IMG/VR virus record: IMGVR_UViG_3300010373_001364
Coordinates: 48,116 to 112,115 of that record
Source of the DNA: a virus
Length of the DNA: 64,000 nucleotides
Strand: one strand, 5' to 3'
This document shows, one piece after another, positions 22,765 through 30,879 of the stretch (the first letter of the stretch is position 1; the number at the start of each line of letters is the position of its first letter). A model generated the notes under the pieces. That model did no database searches. It saw only the letters and a list, made by a program, of their open reading frames with translations, and was not told where the DNA came from. A program made the position numbers and the translations under genes.

Positions 22765-23096
22765 GGCAGGTTTTCGTCGTCCCGTATCTCTGGGAAAGGC
22801 ATCGGAGGGCGGATTTCTTTCTCCGTTACCTTGATGAGGGGAGTGGGTTTTGTTGCCTCTTTGGGTTTTTCCTTCTTGGTTTTAGGCTGAAAACAAGCAG
22901 TAGGATTATTTAGCTTGTTGTATTCCTTCTCTGCCGCAAGCCAGAACTTAGACCCATCACCATGAGGAGATCCCGCTGCCTGCCACTTGAAGTAGGCAAT
23001 ACGGGAAATCTCCTCATGACGACGGTTTTCAACATTCCGCTTGGCAGCAGCCACGGTTTCTTCATCCCACGGAACATAGTTTGGTGGCTCTGCCAT
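22716..23096 (-). CDS. DUF2934-type protein
   Basis: 126 residues. The segment EEISRIAYFKWQAAGSPHGD then SKFWLAAEKEY matches DUF2934, followed by a Lys/Pro-rich stretch (PKTKKEKPKEATKPTPL) and a short C-terminal helix. It follows the lipoprotein gene and precedes the SbcCD operon unknowns. Function unknown. Confidence 0.7.
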   Translation of the reverse strand: MAEPPNYVPWDEETVAAAKRNVENRRHEEISRIAYFKWQAAGSPHGDGSKFWLAAEKEYNKLNNPTACFQPKTKKEKPKEATKPTPLIKVTEKEIRPPMPFPEIRDDENLPWMERIRRFWARLINP

Positions 23097-23105
23097 CTTT
23101 CCTCC

Positions 23106-23444
23106 TTACAACTTGGTCTTTACCTCAACTTTGGTGGCGTTATCGGTGCCGGGAGTAACCGTGACGCGACAGTTCTTACTATCGCCTTTCACAACTCCTG
23201 GCAATTTCGTCGCCTTGGCACCATCCACCTCATAGACGGTCTTGTCGTTGACCGCAAAAGTCTTCACATGACCGTTTTTAGGATTCCTCAGCGTGACCGC
23301 CTTGTCGGTGAATCCATCAAGATGACCGACATACTGCGTTCTTTCACTGGTCTTAACAGCGGTGGTGCCGCTACCACTATTGCAACCAATAAGAGTAAAG
23401 ACGCCAAGAGAAAGAACCGAAACAACCAACATCTTCTTCAGCAT
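23106..23444 (-). CDS. Small lipoprotein
   Basis: 112 residues. The signal MLKKMLVVSVLSLGVFTLIG is followed directly by Cys, giving a lipobox (LIGC), so the protein should be lipid-anchored in the cell envelope. The mature part is a small beta-rich domain with no recognised family. An upstream in-frame ATG at 23459 exists, but 23444 gives the better signal peptide. It lies between the two subunits of the SbcCD pair. Confidence 0.75.
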   Translation of the reverse strand: MLKKMLVVSVLSLGVFTLIGCNSGSGTTAVKTSERTQYVGHLDGFTDKAVTLRNPKNGHVKTFAVNDKTVYEVDGAKATKLPGVVKGDSKNCRVTVTPGTDNATKVEVKTKL

Positions 23445-23473
23445 GGAAAAAGTCTCCATTAGGGTTACAGAAG

Positions 23474-24550
23474 TTACGCTCTCCTAATGATATCCTGACC
23501 GATGGCGATGAGTTTGTCAAACTCCATATCGCCATGTCCCTTAGCCTTCACCCATTTTTCAAGAATATCGCCCCCGGCGATGTCAAGTTTCTCCTTCATT
23601 TCCTTCTTCTCCTCTTCGGTGAGGTTCGCTCTCTTATGGGGCTTTTCCTTGAATTCGATAGTGCTGTAACCGCGATCTTTGACACTCTTCTTCATGTCGA
23701 TAATGTCAGTAGATGTGATGTCGTCAACGATAACCTGTACAAAGTTACCTTCAAGGTTGTGCTTATCGATTTCGCTCTCTTTGATGATTAGATGTTTAGG
23801 AGAAAAATCGTTGATCACATACTCTGCATCAAGTGTATTGGTGTCCAGAATGATGAGGTGTTTCTGTTGAAATGCTTCACCAAAGTTTAGTTCTAAGGGA
23901 GAGCCAATGTACTCCACCACATCGTTCAGCTTTTGGGAACAGTGGTAGTGACCTAGAAAGACGCGCTTCCAGCCTGTGAAGGTATCCACCCCTACCTTTA
24001 CCATGTCACCTTCGTATTCTACGGAAATCTCAGCCTTTGTGTTGTAGAAGCTGTTGAGCTTGGCACCATCTACTGAACAGTGGGACACCAAGATGTCGTT
24101 TTTCTTCGGGAAGTAGGTTTTTACATCTCCGACCGGGTTTTTGGTATAGGGTAGGAAATCGATGGTGCAATCATTCGTCACAGCTATTGAACAAGGTCGG
24201 TCTATGACACGCACATTCTCGACAGCCATCAGCGGTCCTACAGAGGAGACATCCCATTTGTCACTAAACCACATATCGTGGTTCCCCACAAGGAGATAAA
24301 GCATAATGCTTGGCTTCTTGTCGAGCCAGCCGCAGTATTCCTGAATCACACGAAAGGTTTTTTCGTAGGAAATCACATGAATCTTCTGACGATCCTGAAA
24401 GAGGTCGCCAGCGAAGACGATGGTGTCAATACCGCGTGACTTCGCTGTCTCGAAAACCCACCTCAACACCTGCAAGCAATCTTCCAATCTTGAAAGTTGA
24501 TTTTTGTGCATATGAATGTGGGCATCGCTGAAGAGAAGTATCTTGCTCAT
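23474..24550 (-). CDS. sbcD: SbcD/Mre11-like (T4 gp47) nuclease
   Basis: 358 residues. Metallophosphoesterase motifs are in order: FSDAHIHMH, FAGDLFQDR, VGNHDMW and, further on, a GHYHCSQ motif. It is the nuclease partner of the SbcC-like ATPase. T4 gp46/gp47 perform 5'-end resection during recombination and host DNA breakdown. Four small genes separate the pair here. Confidence 0.92.
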   Translation of the reverse strand: MSKILLFSDAHIHMHKNQLSRLEDCLQVLRWVFETAKSRGIDTIVFAGDLFQDRQKIHVISYEKTFRVIQEYCGWLDKKPSIMLYLLVGNHDMWFSDKWDVSSVGPLMAVENVRVIDRPCSIAVTNDCTIDFLPYTKNPVGDVKTYFPKKNDILVSHCSVDGAKLNSFYNTKAEISVEYEGDMVKVGVDTFTGWKRVFLGHYHCSQKLNDVVEYIGSPLELNFGEAFQQKHLIILDTNTLDAEYVINDFSPKHLIIKESEIDKHNLEGNFVQVIVDDITSTDIIDMKKSVKDRGYSTIEFKEKPHKRANLTEEEKKEMKEKLDIAGGDILEKWVKAKGHGDMEFDKLIAIGQDIIRRA

Positions 24551-24665
24551 AAAGATACCTTAGACCAGCCAAAGACCCAAGTCAATGTCTACGGCTTTTT
24601 CTTGCCAAATGGCACAGAACAGGGTAGATTGAGGCAAGCCCAAACACATAAAGGAGAACTCATAC

Positions 24666-24947
24666 ATGAATCGTCCCAAAGATTTTAACAACTGGCGGGC
24701 GGTTGCCCATGCTTACTATGGAGTCCAGCACTTCCTCTACATGGGGATTTCGATGGAGCAGGTCAGAAAGAATTACCCTGGTGCCTTTTATGAGATCCTT
24801 CAGGTCAACGAACAGTTGTCGATCAGCAGAATCACTTTGGAGAAGTGGAGTGGTGTGCCTGAGTCTGGGCGTTGGATCGTCACTGACACCCTGAAGGTGC
24901 CTCGCGTTCACAAACGCCAAGTAGAGCAGATTGAAGAAGTGGCTTGA
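24666..24947 (+). CDS. Small hypothetical protein
   Basis: 93 residues (MNRPKDFNNWRAVAHAYYGV) with AAAGGAGAA 9 nt upstream and a terminator right after. Mostly helical, with basic patches (VPRVHKRQ near the end). It is an isolated plus-strand gene among minus-strand genes. Family not recognised. Confidence 0.75.
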   Translation: MNRPKDFNNWRAVAHAYYGVQHFLYMGISMEQVRKNYPGAFYEILQVNEQLSISRITLEKWSGVPESGRWIVTDTLKVPRVHKRQVEQIEEVA

Positions 24948-24950
24948 ATG

Positions 24951-24980
24951 AAAAAAGGCGTCTCGAAAGAGACGCCTTTT
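24951..24980. terminator. Bidirectional terminator
   Basis: AAAAGGCGTCTC (24953-24964), loop GAAA, GAGACGCCTTTT (24969-24980): 12 pairs with T-runs on both strands. It ends the small plus-strand gene and the convergent gene starting at 25466. Confidence 0.9.
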
Positions 24981-24983
24981 GCT

Positions 24984-25466
24984 TTAGGCTGCTGCCGGGA
25001 CTGCTGATGGGGCACCTGTGGTTGGTGCTGCGCCTTGACCAGCCTTCATTTGACCACCAGCCAACTTATTCAGCGAGGTTGACATACTACCTAAACTCTG
25101 TAGCCACTTCTCCAGGGTGGCATATGCTGACGATTGTCCACCATAGACCTTATCATATGCTTTAATCTGTTGATACACCTGAGTGAGGTTCTTCATGGTT
25201 GCCTGAATGCTTTGTGCGGCGGCTGTTGCTACTTTGGTCAAGTTAGCCTTGGCTTGGTTTCTATCAAACGACTGGACCGCTTGTTGTTTGCCCGACTGTA
25301 CTGCTGCTTGTCGTTTGTTTTGCGCACGCTGATCAAATTCTTGCCCAGACTTTCTACCTCCGCGCCAACCAGTATAGGCTCTCCTAAGCCCGGTAAAGAG
25401 TTCATCCACTCTTTCTTGGTCTTCTGCCTGGGTTTTGACTTCCACAAATTGCTTAAATGTCATCAT
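24984..25466 (-). CDS. Hypothetical protein with capsid-targeting-like start
   Basis: 160 residues beginning MMTFKQFVEVKTQ, very like T4 internal-protein leaders (M-K-T-Y-Q-E-F). The body is helical and Gln/Ala-rich, with an Ala/Pro/Gly-rich tail. GAGGGGAAACA precedes this ATG; an ATG at 25484 lies 7 nt after a TATATA box and would add six residues. The composition suits a packaged virion protein. Function unknown. Confidence 0.7.
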   Translation of the reverse strand: MMTFKQFVEVKTQAEDQERVDELFTGLRRAYTGWRGGRKSGQEFDQRAQNKRQAAVQSGKQQAVQSFDRNQAKANLTKVATAAAQSIQATMKNLTQVYQQIKAYDKVYGGQSSAYATLEKWLQSLGSMSTSLNKLAGGQMKAGQGAAPTTGAPSAVPAAA

Positions 25467-25491
25467 TGTTTCCCCTCTCGCCATGTGTGGG

Positions 25492-25497
25492 TATATA
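25492..25497 (-). promoter_or_regulatory. TATATA box upstream of the 25466 gene
   Basis: Minus-strand GGGGCTATATACCC ends 7 nt before an in-frame ATG (25484) and 25 nt before the ATG at 25466 with a ribosome-binding site. Confidence 0.45.
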
Positions 25498-25527
25498 GCC
25501 CCTAATCTGAAAAATCAAACAAACCGC

Positions 25528-26376
25528 TTAATAAGTCTTCAAGGCAGTGATAATTGATTCAACAATCTCACGCTTACCCTGCGTGGGCATGAATAGTTCG
25601 TTGAAGTCGGCTGTTTGAAGATGCCACGACACACCTTCACTCTCGGTATTCACCACGTTGATGATCGCCTTGATCAGACCTGTGTATTTGTTCCTGCTCA
25701 GGTTGACACATACTTCCAATATCGTACTCGTATTTCTTGAGCCAAAGTAGGTACTTGAACCTTGACCTCTCAGGTAGTAGTACAAAATATACTCATCGTC
25801 CGTTATCTTCTTGATTGTGGGTGTAGGAATCAAGGTAGCACTTTCTAGTGTGCCCAGCTTACCTTGCAGCGTCTCCACCAGTTCCTTGATGTTGATATTC
25901 TTCTTGGGTGCATCAAGTTGTTCGTCATTGATGTTTCGGACTTGATCGAATATCTCGTAGGCTACTACATCTTCCTTGCCGGCAAAATTGACATCATCAA
26001 TGAAAAAATACTTCTTCATGATCCAAGTAGGGTTCCCCTCAAGGTCATTACTCAGTCTTTGAATCTTTACATTAATCTTGGGTGTGATAACGGCACGAAT
26101 GGCACCAGGGCGTTCTCCCCATTGGCATTCGTTGAAGAAACGGATTTTGCCCCTTTTAATGCCTAGATCATTCTTGGCAAGTTCCTCGATCACTCTCTGG
26201 ACATTCAATCTCTCTATGGGAAGGTCTTGTGGTCCCTTGAGTGGAACTTTACCGGGGCGGTAAGGTAAATCGGCTACATAGTCATCTTCATCAAAACCGA
26301 AGATGTTCTTCTTTTCAAGCCAGAGACGGAAGTTCATGTCGGGCGTCATCGAAGTATCTATTATGGCACCTAGCAT
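25528..26376 (-). CDS. Hypothetical protein
   Basis: 282 residues from ATG 26376; MTPDMNFRLWLEKKN from an internal ATG (26349) resembles the aromatic leaders nearby, so the start is uncertain. The body is alpha/beta with an acidic-aromatic N-terminus (FGFDEDDYVADL) and basic strands. It is divergent from the 26405 gene with only 28 nt between. Family not recognised. Confidence 0.7.
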   Translation of the reverse strand: MLGAIIDTSMTPDMNFRLWLEKKNIFGFDEDDYVADLPYRPGKVPLKGPQDLPIERLNVQRVIEELAKNDLGIKRGKIRFFNECQWGERPGAIRAVITPKINVKIQRLSNDLEGNPTWIMKKYFFIDDVNFAGKEDVVAYEIFDQVRNINDEQLDAPKKNINIKELVETLQGKLGTLESATLIPTPTIKKITDDEYILYYYLRGQGSSTYFGSRNTSTILEVCVNLSRNKYTGLIKAIINVVNTESEGVSWHLQTADFNELFMPTQGKREIVESIITALKTY

Positions 26377-26392
26377 TTCACAGTGTTAAGCA

Positions 26393-26398
26393 TAGATA
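26393..26398 (+). promoter_or_regulatory. TAGATA box 6 nt upstream of the 26405 start
   Basis: GCATAGATATCTCGTATG puts TAGATA 6 nt before the ATG with no ribosome-binding site. The 28-nt divergent gap has no room for a -35 box outside the flanking gene. Confidence 0.4.
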
Positions 26399-26404
26399 TC
26401 TCGT

Positions 26405-26761
26405 ATGATGAGCTTCTATGAATTTGTAATGAGACTTGAGGCGGGTGAAGCACCTCCACCACCTCCACCAGATGCGGGCGGTGGTGCGGGCGGTGCTGAT
26501 CCTCTTGCTGCCCTAGGCGGCGCTGGCGGTGGTCCTGGTGGACCTCCCGCACCGCCAGGTGGTGCGGATATGGGTATGGGCGGTGCAGGAGGTGGCGCAC
26601 AGCAGCCAAGGCATTCTATTCATGTGACTACCTGGGAAGATGCATTGAAGATGGCTCTTGGTCACGCGGCACATAGACCAGTTGGTCAACAGCCTCATCA
26701 GCGACCTCAACCACAACAGCCGGGCAGCAAGGAGAAAAAGCCCAGGAGCTTGATGCAATGA
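26405..26761 (+). CDS. Gly/Pro-rich protein with capsid-targeting-like start
   Basis: 118 residues. MMSFYEFVMRLEAGEA is followed by a low-complexity Gly/Pro/Ala stretch (residues about 18-68), then a short helix (TTWEDALKMALGHAAH) and a Gln/Pro/Lys tail. The disordered composition and leader suggest a prohead-core or internal protein. The stop overlaps the next start (ATGA). Confidence 0.65.
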   Translation: MMSFYEFVMRLEAGEAPPPPPPDAGGGAGGADPLAALGGAGGGPGGPPAPPGGADMGMGGAGGGAQQPRHSIHVTTWEDALKMALGHAAHRPVGQQPHQRPQPQQPGSKEKKPRSLMQ

Positions 26762-27282
26762 TTAGTTTTCTTGAGTATTCACATAACTTAGAGCAAATAT
26801 CTTCGTCCTTCGATAAGATGGTTAAGGACAGAGGGGCACATAGCGCTGGGAGCCAATTGAGTTTTATTCTCGATGCGGTGCCCCCTGACTTTATGGACAA
26901 GCTACCAGACGGGTCGCGAGCAAATGCTGCCCTTGTTCTAAGAAACATCTTGCTTCACAAGACGGAAGCCTGGGATGAATTAGGGAAATTTGTTGAAGTC
27001 CTCTGGGACCAACCTGTCCCTGGTCCCGGTCAAACTTTGGGAAGGGATCTTCTCAATTGGGTATCTGCTAAGGTCATGGAGGATACTCAATCAGAGTTCT
27101 TCATCTCCTATTCTGGTAAGTTGTCCAAGAGCGGAGCATATCACTATACCAAGAAACACATGCGCGTCTTTGTTGGTAATCATAACTATCGTTGGGGACC
27201 ATACCGTAAGGTACTGAACACCATACAAGGTGACTACGCGCAACACTTCACCAACTATCGGCAGAAGCAGATGGAGCGTTAA
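26758..27282 (+). CDS. Hypothetical protein with capsid-targeting-like start
   Basis: 174 residues beginning MISFLEYSHNLEQISSSF. Mostly helical with a basic C-terminus (HYTKKHMRVFVGNHNYRW). It is translationally coupled to the preceding Gly/Pro-rich gene and converges with the next gene. Family not recognised; the leader and position suggest a virion protein. Confidence 0.68.
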   Translation: MISFLEYSHNLEQISSSFDKMVKDRGAHSAGSQLSFILDAVPPDFMDKLPDGSRANAALVLRNILLHKTEAWDELGKFVEVLWDQPVPGPGQTLGRDLLNWVSAKVMEDTQSEFFISYSGKLSKSGAYHYTKKHMRVFVGNHNYRWGPYRKVLNTIQGDYAQHFTNYRQKQMER

Positions 27283-27506
27283 TCTTCTCTAGGATCTGGT
27301 GAACAGCAATCGCAGTAGTTCCTACCTGCCCAATCAAAGCTTTCAAGGGGAACAGCACAAGACCTACAGAACTTCTCTAGCACTTTCTTCCTGCGCTCAT
27401 CAGATAACAGGGAAAGAGCTTCAAGAGCCATTTTAGCAGCTTCATCATGTACAGCATTAAGTCGTCTCTCCAAATCAGGTGGAAGAGGAGTGTCTTCATT
27501 CATCAT
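27279..27506 (-). CDS. Small zinc-finger-like protein
   Basis: 75 residues. A helical first half (PPDLERRLNAVHDEAAKMAL) is followed by CRSC and CDCC pairs that could bind one zinc ion. AGGAGAAAG lies directly before the ATG. Such small Cys4 proteins in phages often bind host polymerase or nucleic acid, but the partner is unknown. Confidence 0.7.
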   Translation of the reverse strand: MMNEDTPLPPDLERRLNAVHDEAAKMALEALSLLSDERRKKVLEKFCRSCAVPLESFDWAGRNYCDCCSPDPRED

Positions 27507-27582
27507 CTTTCTCCTAAGCGCTTAGACTTTCTTAGACTTGCGTACTAAGAAAAGGCAAATTAGCGAATTTTCGGCTTTAATA

Positions 27583-28071
27583 AAGTAGCGCTATTCTGCG
27601 CTAGTTTTACTAAACTCAGCGCTACTTATCACTAGCAGGTTCAGCACTTCTGAAGCAGGCGCACCCACCCCTTACGGGATGGGTGTTGAAGGGACTTCCT
27701 CGCAGTTCGTCCCTCCCAGGTGGTGTGTTTTTGTTATCGAAGCCCTCCCAGGATCAACCCCTAGCTCCGTCCCTAGCCTTGCTTCAGTTCCATCGTGGTA
27801 GATGGTAACGAGTTACCTAAATAACATTTGCAAGACCTACATGCAGTGTGTGGTCGCGCACATGCCGTACCTGCCTATAACCCCCCTTGCGGATAGGGCA
27901 GCACCGATACGTTTGCGGGAATCTGTTTCAGAAGTATCGTTGTTACGCCGTTCAGTTTTCTAGGGAGTCTTAGTCCACTCGTACTGTCCGCACGGCATTT
28001 ACGCGGTCGCCCAACCTGGGGCTATGTTATCAAGGACTCTAATCCGGCGCAAGGTGTTTTGCAACCCCACC
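27583..28071. ncRNA. Large structured non-coding region
   Basis: About 490 nt without a supported gene, rich in stable stems: AAGTAGCGCT/AGCGCTACTT (27583-27592 with 27618-27627), a 9-of-10-pair hairpin 27662-27685, AGGGAC/GTCCCT (27690-27714), CATC/GATG (27791-27804), GGTAAC/GTTACC (27804-27817), TGTG/CACA with GCA/TGC (27843-27864), CTGCCTAT/ATAGGGCAG (27871-27901), CGATAC/GTATCG (27905-27939), and nested GCCGT/ACGGC, CAGT/ACTG, GAGT/ACTC (27947-27996). It precedes the UvsW-like gene, where transcription becomes mainly plus-strand. Large phage RNAs such as ROOL and GOLLD have this size and density; family and strand are undetermined. Confidence 0.5.
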
Positions 28072-28137
28072 TGCTCCGAGATTTTTCTACCAAAAGGTAC
28101 GAGTTGCAAAAGCGGGAAGGATATCTATGCTTGTGAT

Positions 28138-29574
28138 ATGGCACCGAACACGACGCTCAAGATCGAGAACACATTCTCGCAACTGTTTACCGAAGACCAG
28201 CGAGTGAAGGACATCCTTTGGGGCGCAATGCGCTTTCGTGAAAGGAATTACTTCCATAACGTCCGTTACAAGATGAAGATGTGGGATGGCTACATCGACT
28301 TCTTCAAGAGAGAAAGCGGACGCTTCTTGACGGGACTTCTGCCCGAAGTACGGTTGGCACTCAAGCAGATGGGCGTCGAGTATGCTGTCATTGACAAGCG
28401 TAATGCCGTCAAATTTACTCAGGAAAAGGTAGATGAGCAATGGCTTATGAAATATCTCCAGCCGGGGATGAAGCCTGTTGAGTTGCGTGACTACCAAGTA
28501 GACTACATCAATCAGTCCTTCCGTAACCTGCGTGGTATCGTCTATGCCCCTACGAGCGCCGGTAAGACAAACATCCTGATCGGCACTTTGCTCGCTTTGC
28601 CGCCTGATACCCCTACCTTGGTTCTGGCAAACCGTAAGTCCCTGGTGGATCAGAACTATGAAGAAATACGCATGTGGGGCATCAAGGACGTGGGGCGATT
28701 CTACGGCGACCATAAGGAAGTTAGAAGCATCACCTGCGCCACGGTTCAGTCCGCGCATCTTTTGAAAGCACACTTCCCGAAAGTGAAATGCCTTTTCGTG
28801 GATGAGATCCACGAAATGATGTCCAAGAAGCCGCGAGCGGTTTATAATGCCTGCCGGAACGCATCAGTGCGCATCGGCATGTCTGCGACACCATTCAAAT
28901 TTGGCGAAAAGGATAAGGTTCAGAAGTACGAGGTGAAAGGTTACATCGGTCCCGTTTTTGTGGCGAGCAACACTGAAACGGGGCGATTGTCCACCAAGGA
29001 TCTCCAGGCTCGCGAGATTCTTGCCTCTGCGGATTGCGTCTTTTACCCAATCCATGAGCCGAAGCTGCCTTACCACATTTACCTTGATGCGGTAACAGAT
29101 GGCATCGCTCACAACATGGTTCTCCATGAGATGACCCGCCGCCTGGTTGAGAAACTGGACGGCAGGGTACTTATCATCGTGGAGCGTATCTCTCACGGCG
29201 ACCTTCTCCATGATCTGATCCCAGGCAGTCTTTGGGTGCGTGGTCAGGATACGATAGAAATTCGCAAAGACATCATTAAGAAACTCAAAGAAAATACCAA
29301 CAAAACTGTGGCAATCGCTACCAGTGGTATTTTCAATACAGGCATCAACGTATTTGTTCACAGTTTGATCAACTGTGCTGGTGGTCAGGCAGAACACCAG
29401 ATTGTTCAACGCTTCGGTCGCGGTTTGCGTGTTGCAGATGATAAGAAGCACCTGAAGTATTACGACTGGATCTTTACCAATAACGACTATCTGGAGAAGC
29501 ACTCTTGGAAAAGAGTGGATATTCTTCAGAAAGAAGGTCACAAGGTCACGATTATGGAGGAGTTCGATTTATGA
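28138..29574 (+). CDS. uvsW: UvsW-like SF2 DNA helicase
   Basis: 478 residues from ATG 28138. Helicase motifs are clear: Walker A in APTSAGKTNILIG, CATVQS (motif Ia/Ib region), the DEAH-type box FVDEIHE, motif III GMSATPF, and motif VI VQRFGRGLRV. T4 UvsW unwinds branched DNA and moves replication from origin-driven to recombination-driven mode. The frame is open upstream to 28024, but those residues look non-domain. The start has only a distant GGAAGGA. It overlaps the next gene (ATGA). Confidence 0.9.
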   Translation: MAPNTTLKIENTFSQLFTEDQRVKDILWGAMRFRERNYFHNVRYKMKMWDGYIDFFKRESGRFLTGLLPEVRLALKQMGVEYAVIDKRNAVKFTQEKVDEQWLMKYLQPGMKPVELRDYQVDYINQSFRNLRGIVYAPTSAGKTNILIGTLLALPPDTPTLVLANRKSLVDQNYEEIRMWGIKDVGRFYGDHKEVRSITCATVQSAHLLKAHFPKVKCLFVDEIHEMMSKKPRAVYNACRNASVRIGMSATPFKFGEKDKVQKYEVKGYIGPVFVASNTETGRLSTKDLQAREILASADCVFYPIHEPKLPYHIYLDAVTDGIAHNMVLHEMTRRLVEKLDGRVLIIVERISHGDLLHDLIPGSLWVRGQDTIEIRKDIIKKLKENTNKTVAIATSGIFNTGINVFVHSLINCAGGQAEHQIVQRFGRGLRVADDKKHLKYYDWIFTNNDYLEKHSWKRVDILQKEGHKVTIMEEFDL

Positions 29575-30035
29575 GGACGATGATTATGCTGCTGCTGGGT
29601 GTAGTTGGATGTAGTTCGGCGCAAACGCCTCGTATTGTTCCCGATGCTCCTGATAGGCAGCTTTCCCCTCTCGCCAAAGAAATCTGCCGGCGTGCCCAGA
29701 AAGTGAAAAGTTGGAAAGAGGGGAAGACAACATCTGGTATTGACGAATCTGGTTTACATAACTGGTACGTCACCACACACTTTACAGATGGTAAAGTAGA
29801 AGTCTGGAAGTGCCGCGAGAGATGGAGTACAGGTTACGGCTTTCATGTGAATGGTAAGCCTCTTTGTCTATTCCTTGATGTAGCGGAAAATGAATATATG
29901 CGAGGAGTGGCAAAGGCTCTCTTTCTGCGATTGGATCAAGAGATAAGTGAACCAAGAAGGCAGAAGGAGGGAAAGATAGCTGATGAGAAGAGACAGAGAG
30001 AAGCGGACGGGGTATTACGGGAGATTTTGAAATGA
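29571..30035 (+). CDS. Lipoprotein
   Basis: 154 residues. MRTMIMLLLGVVG followed by Cys forms a lipobox (VVGC), so it is probably exported and lipid-anchored. The mature part has a helical start (LAKEICRRAQKVKSW), a beta-rich centre and a highly charged helical tail. It starts inside the stop of the helicase gene and runs into the next gene by 4 nt. Family not recognised. Confidence 0.72.
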   Translation: MRTMIMLLLGVVGCSSAQTPRIVPDAPDRQLSPLAKEICRRAQKVKSWKEGKTTSGIDESGLHNWYVTTHFTDGKVEVWKCRERWSTGYGFHVNGKPLCLFLDVAENEYMRGVAKALFLRLDQEISEPRRQKEGKIADEKRQREADGVLREILK

Positions 30036-30409
30036 AGTATACGGTGCAAAGCAACTGGAGTCTCCCTCGCCGTGACGATGGCTGGAAGACCTTTGGTCTT
30101 GATCCAAATAAGAGATTTGATGACCTAGATCAGGCGATCAACAACCTTGTTTACAATTCCAACCTTGCCAGAATTGTTTGCGATATTCGCGTCATCGATG
30201 AGGATGGTAAGGTCTATGCCCGCTACGTCCCTGATCATGATACCCGACTGCCGGGATGTCGTTGGCAGTTGATACAGAACGCAGCGTATCTTTTGTGGGA
30301 GAGGGCAGGAAGACCAGAAGGACGCTCTGATGATTTCTGGCTCCAGGCAGAGCAAGGTTTAGGGGAATGTAAGGGAGTTTTCATTGGGGAAGAACTAAAT
30401 ATGGTGTGA
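30032..30409 (+). CDS. DUF2934-type protein
   Basis: 125 residues. An N-terminal beta-rich part (residues 1-70) precedes QNAAYLLWERAGRPEGRS then DDFWLQAEQGL, the DUF2934 signature and the clearest of three in the window. Overlaps the lipoprotein gene by 4 nt. Function unknown. Confidence 0.72.
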   Translation: MKYTVQSNWSLPRRDDGWKTFGLDPNKRFDDLDQAINNLVYNSNLARIVCDIRVIDEDGKVYARYVPDHDTRLPGCRWQLIQNAAYLLWERAGRPEGRSDDFWLQAEQGLGECKGVFIGEELNMV

Positions 30410-30429
30410 CCACAACAAAAGGAGTTGTC

Positions 30430-30831
30430 ATGCCACTTAGCCAGTTCGATATCGTCCAGCCTGAAATCAACCAAGAGGCTTTGACTCTTGGTGTCACCGT
30501 TACTCCACAGGACATAAACCCCCAACCGCCAAACTTGGCTCCCAATCAGTACGATGCCGACAGTTATTCAACACCGCCTTTGCCGACCGAGAACGTGGTC
30601 AGTCAGGGCTTGATCATTGATCAGAGCGACAATTCTCAAATACGAGGACAACCGGAGTTTAATAAACCCTGGAAGCCGCAGTTCAACAGCGGTTGTTGCT
30701 CGACCTGTAAGAATCCGATTCCAACGCCGACTTGCACCACCAGAGTGCAAGCCTTCACTCGCTATAGCCAAGACTCGTCCCTGGCAACTACAATTGTTAC
30801 CAGCGGCGATTGTCCATGTCAAAACAATTGA
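30430..30831 (+). CDS. Hypothetical proline-rich protein
   Basis: 133 residues starting MPLSQFDIVQPEINQEAL with AAGGAG 8 nt upstream. Pro/Asn/Gln-rich, few long helices, with a CCSTC cluster near residue 87 and CPCQNN at the end. It may be a short structural or exported protein; no signal peptide is visible. Family not recognised. Confidence 0.65.
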   Translation: MPLSQFDIVQPEINQEALTLGVTVTPQDINPQPPNLAPNQYDADSYSTPPLPTENVVSQGLIIDQSDNSQIRGQPEFNKPWKPQFNSGCCSTCKNPIPTPTCTTRVQAFTRYSQDSSLATTIVTSGDCPCQNN

Positions 30832-30879
30832 CTATAGCTCTATTACCACATGATAAAGAACTCATTGAGAGACGTGACC

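Noticed and set aside
27660-28023. IS200/IS605 end or omega RNA
   Set aside because: One hairpin resembles such ends, but no tnpA, tnpB or iscB gene is adjacent; kept only as an alternative.
28087-28812. Long minus-strand ORF inside the helicase gene
   Set aside because: It is antisense to clear helicase motifs, with no ribosome-binding site or recognisable domain.
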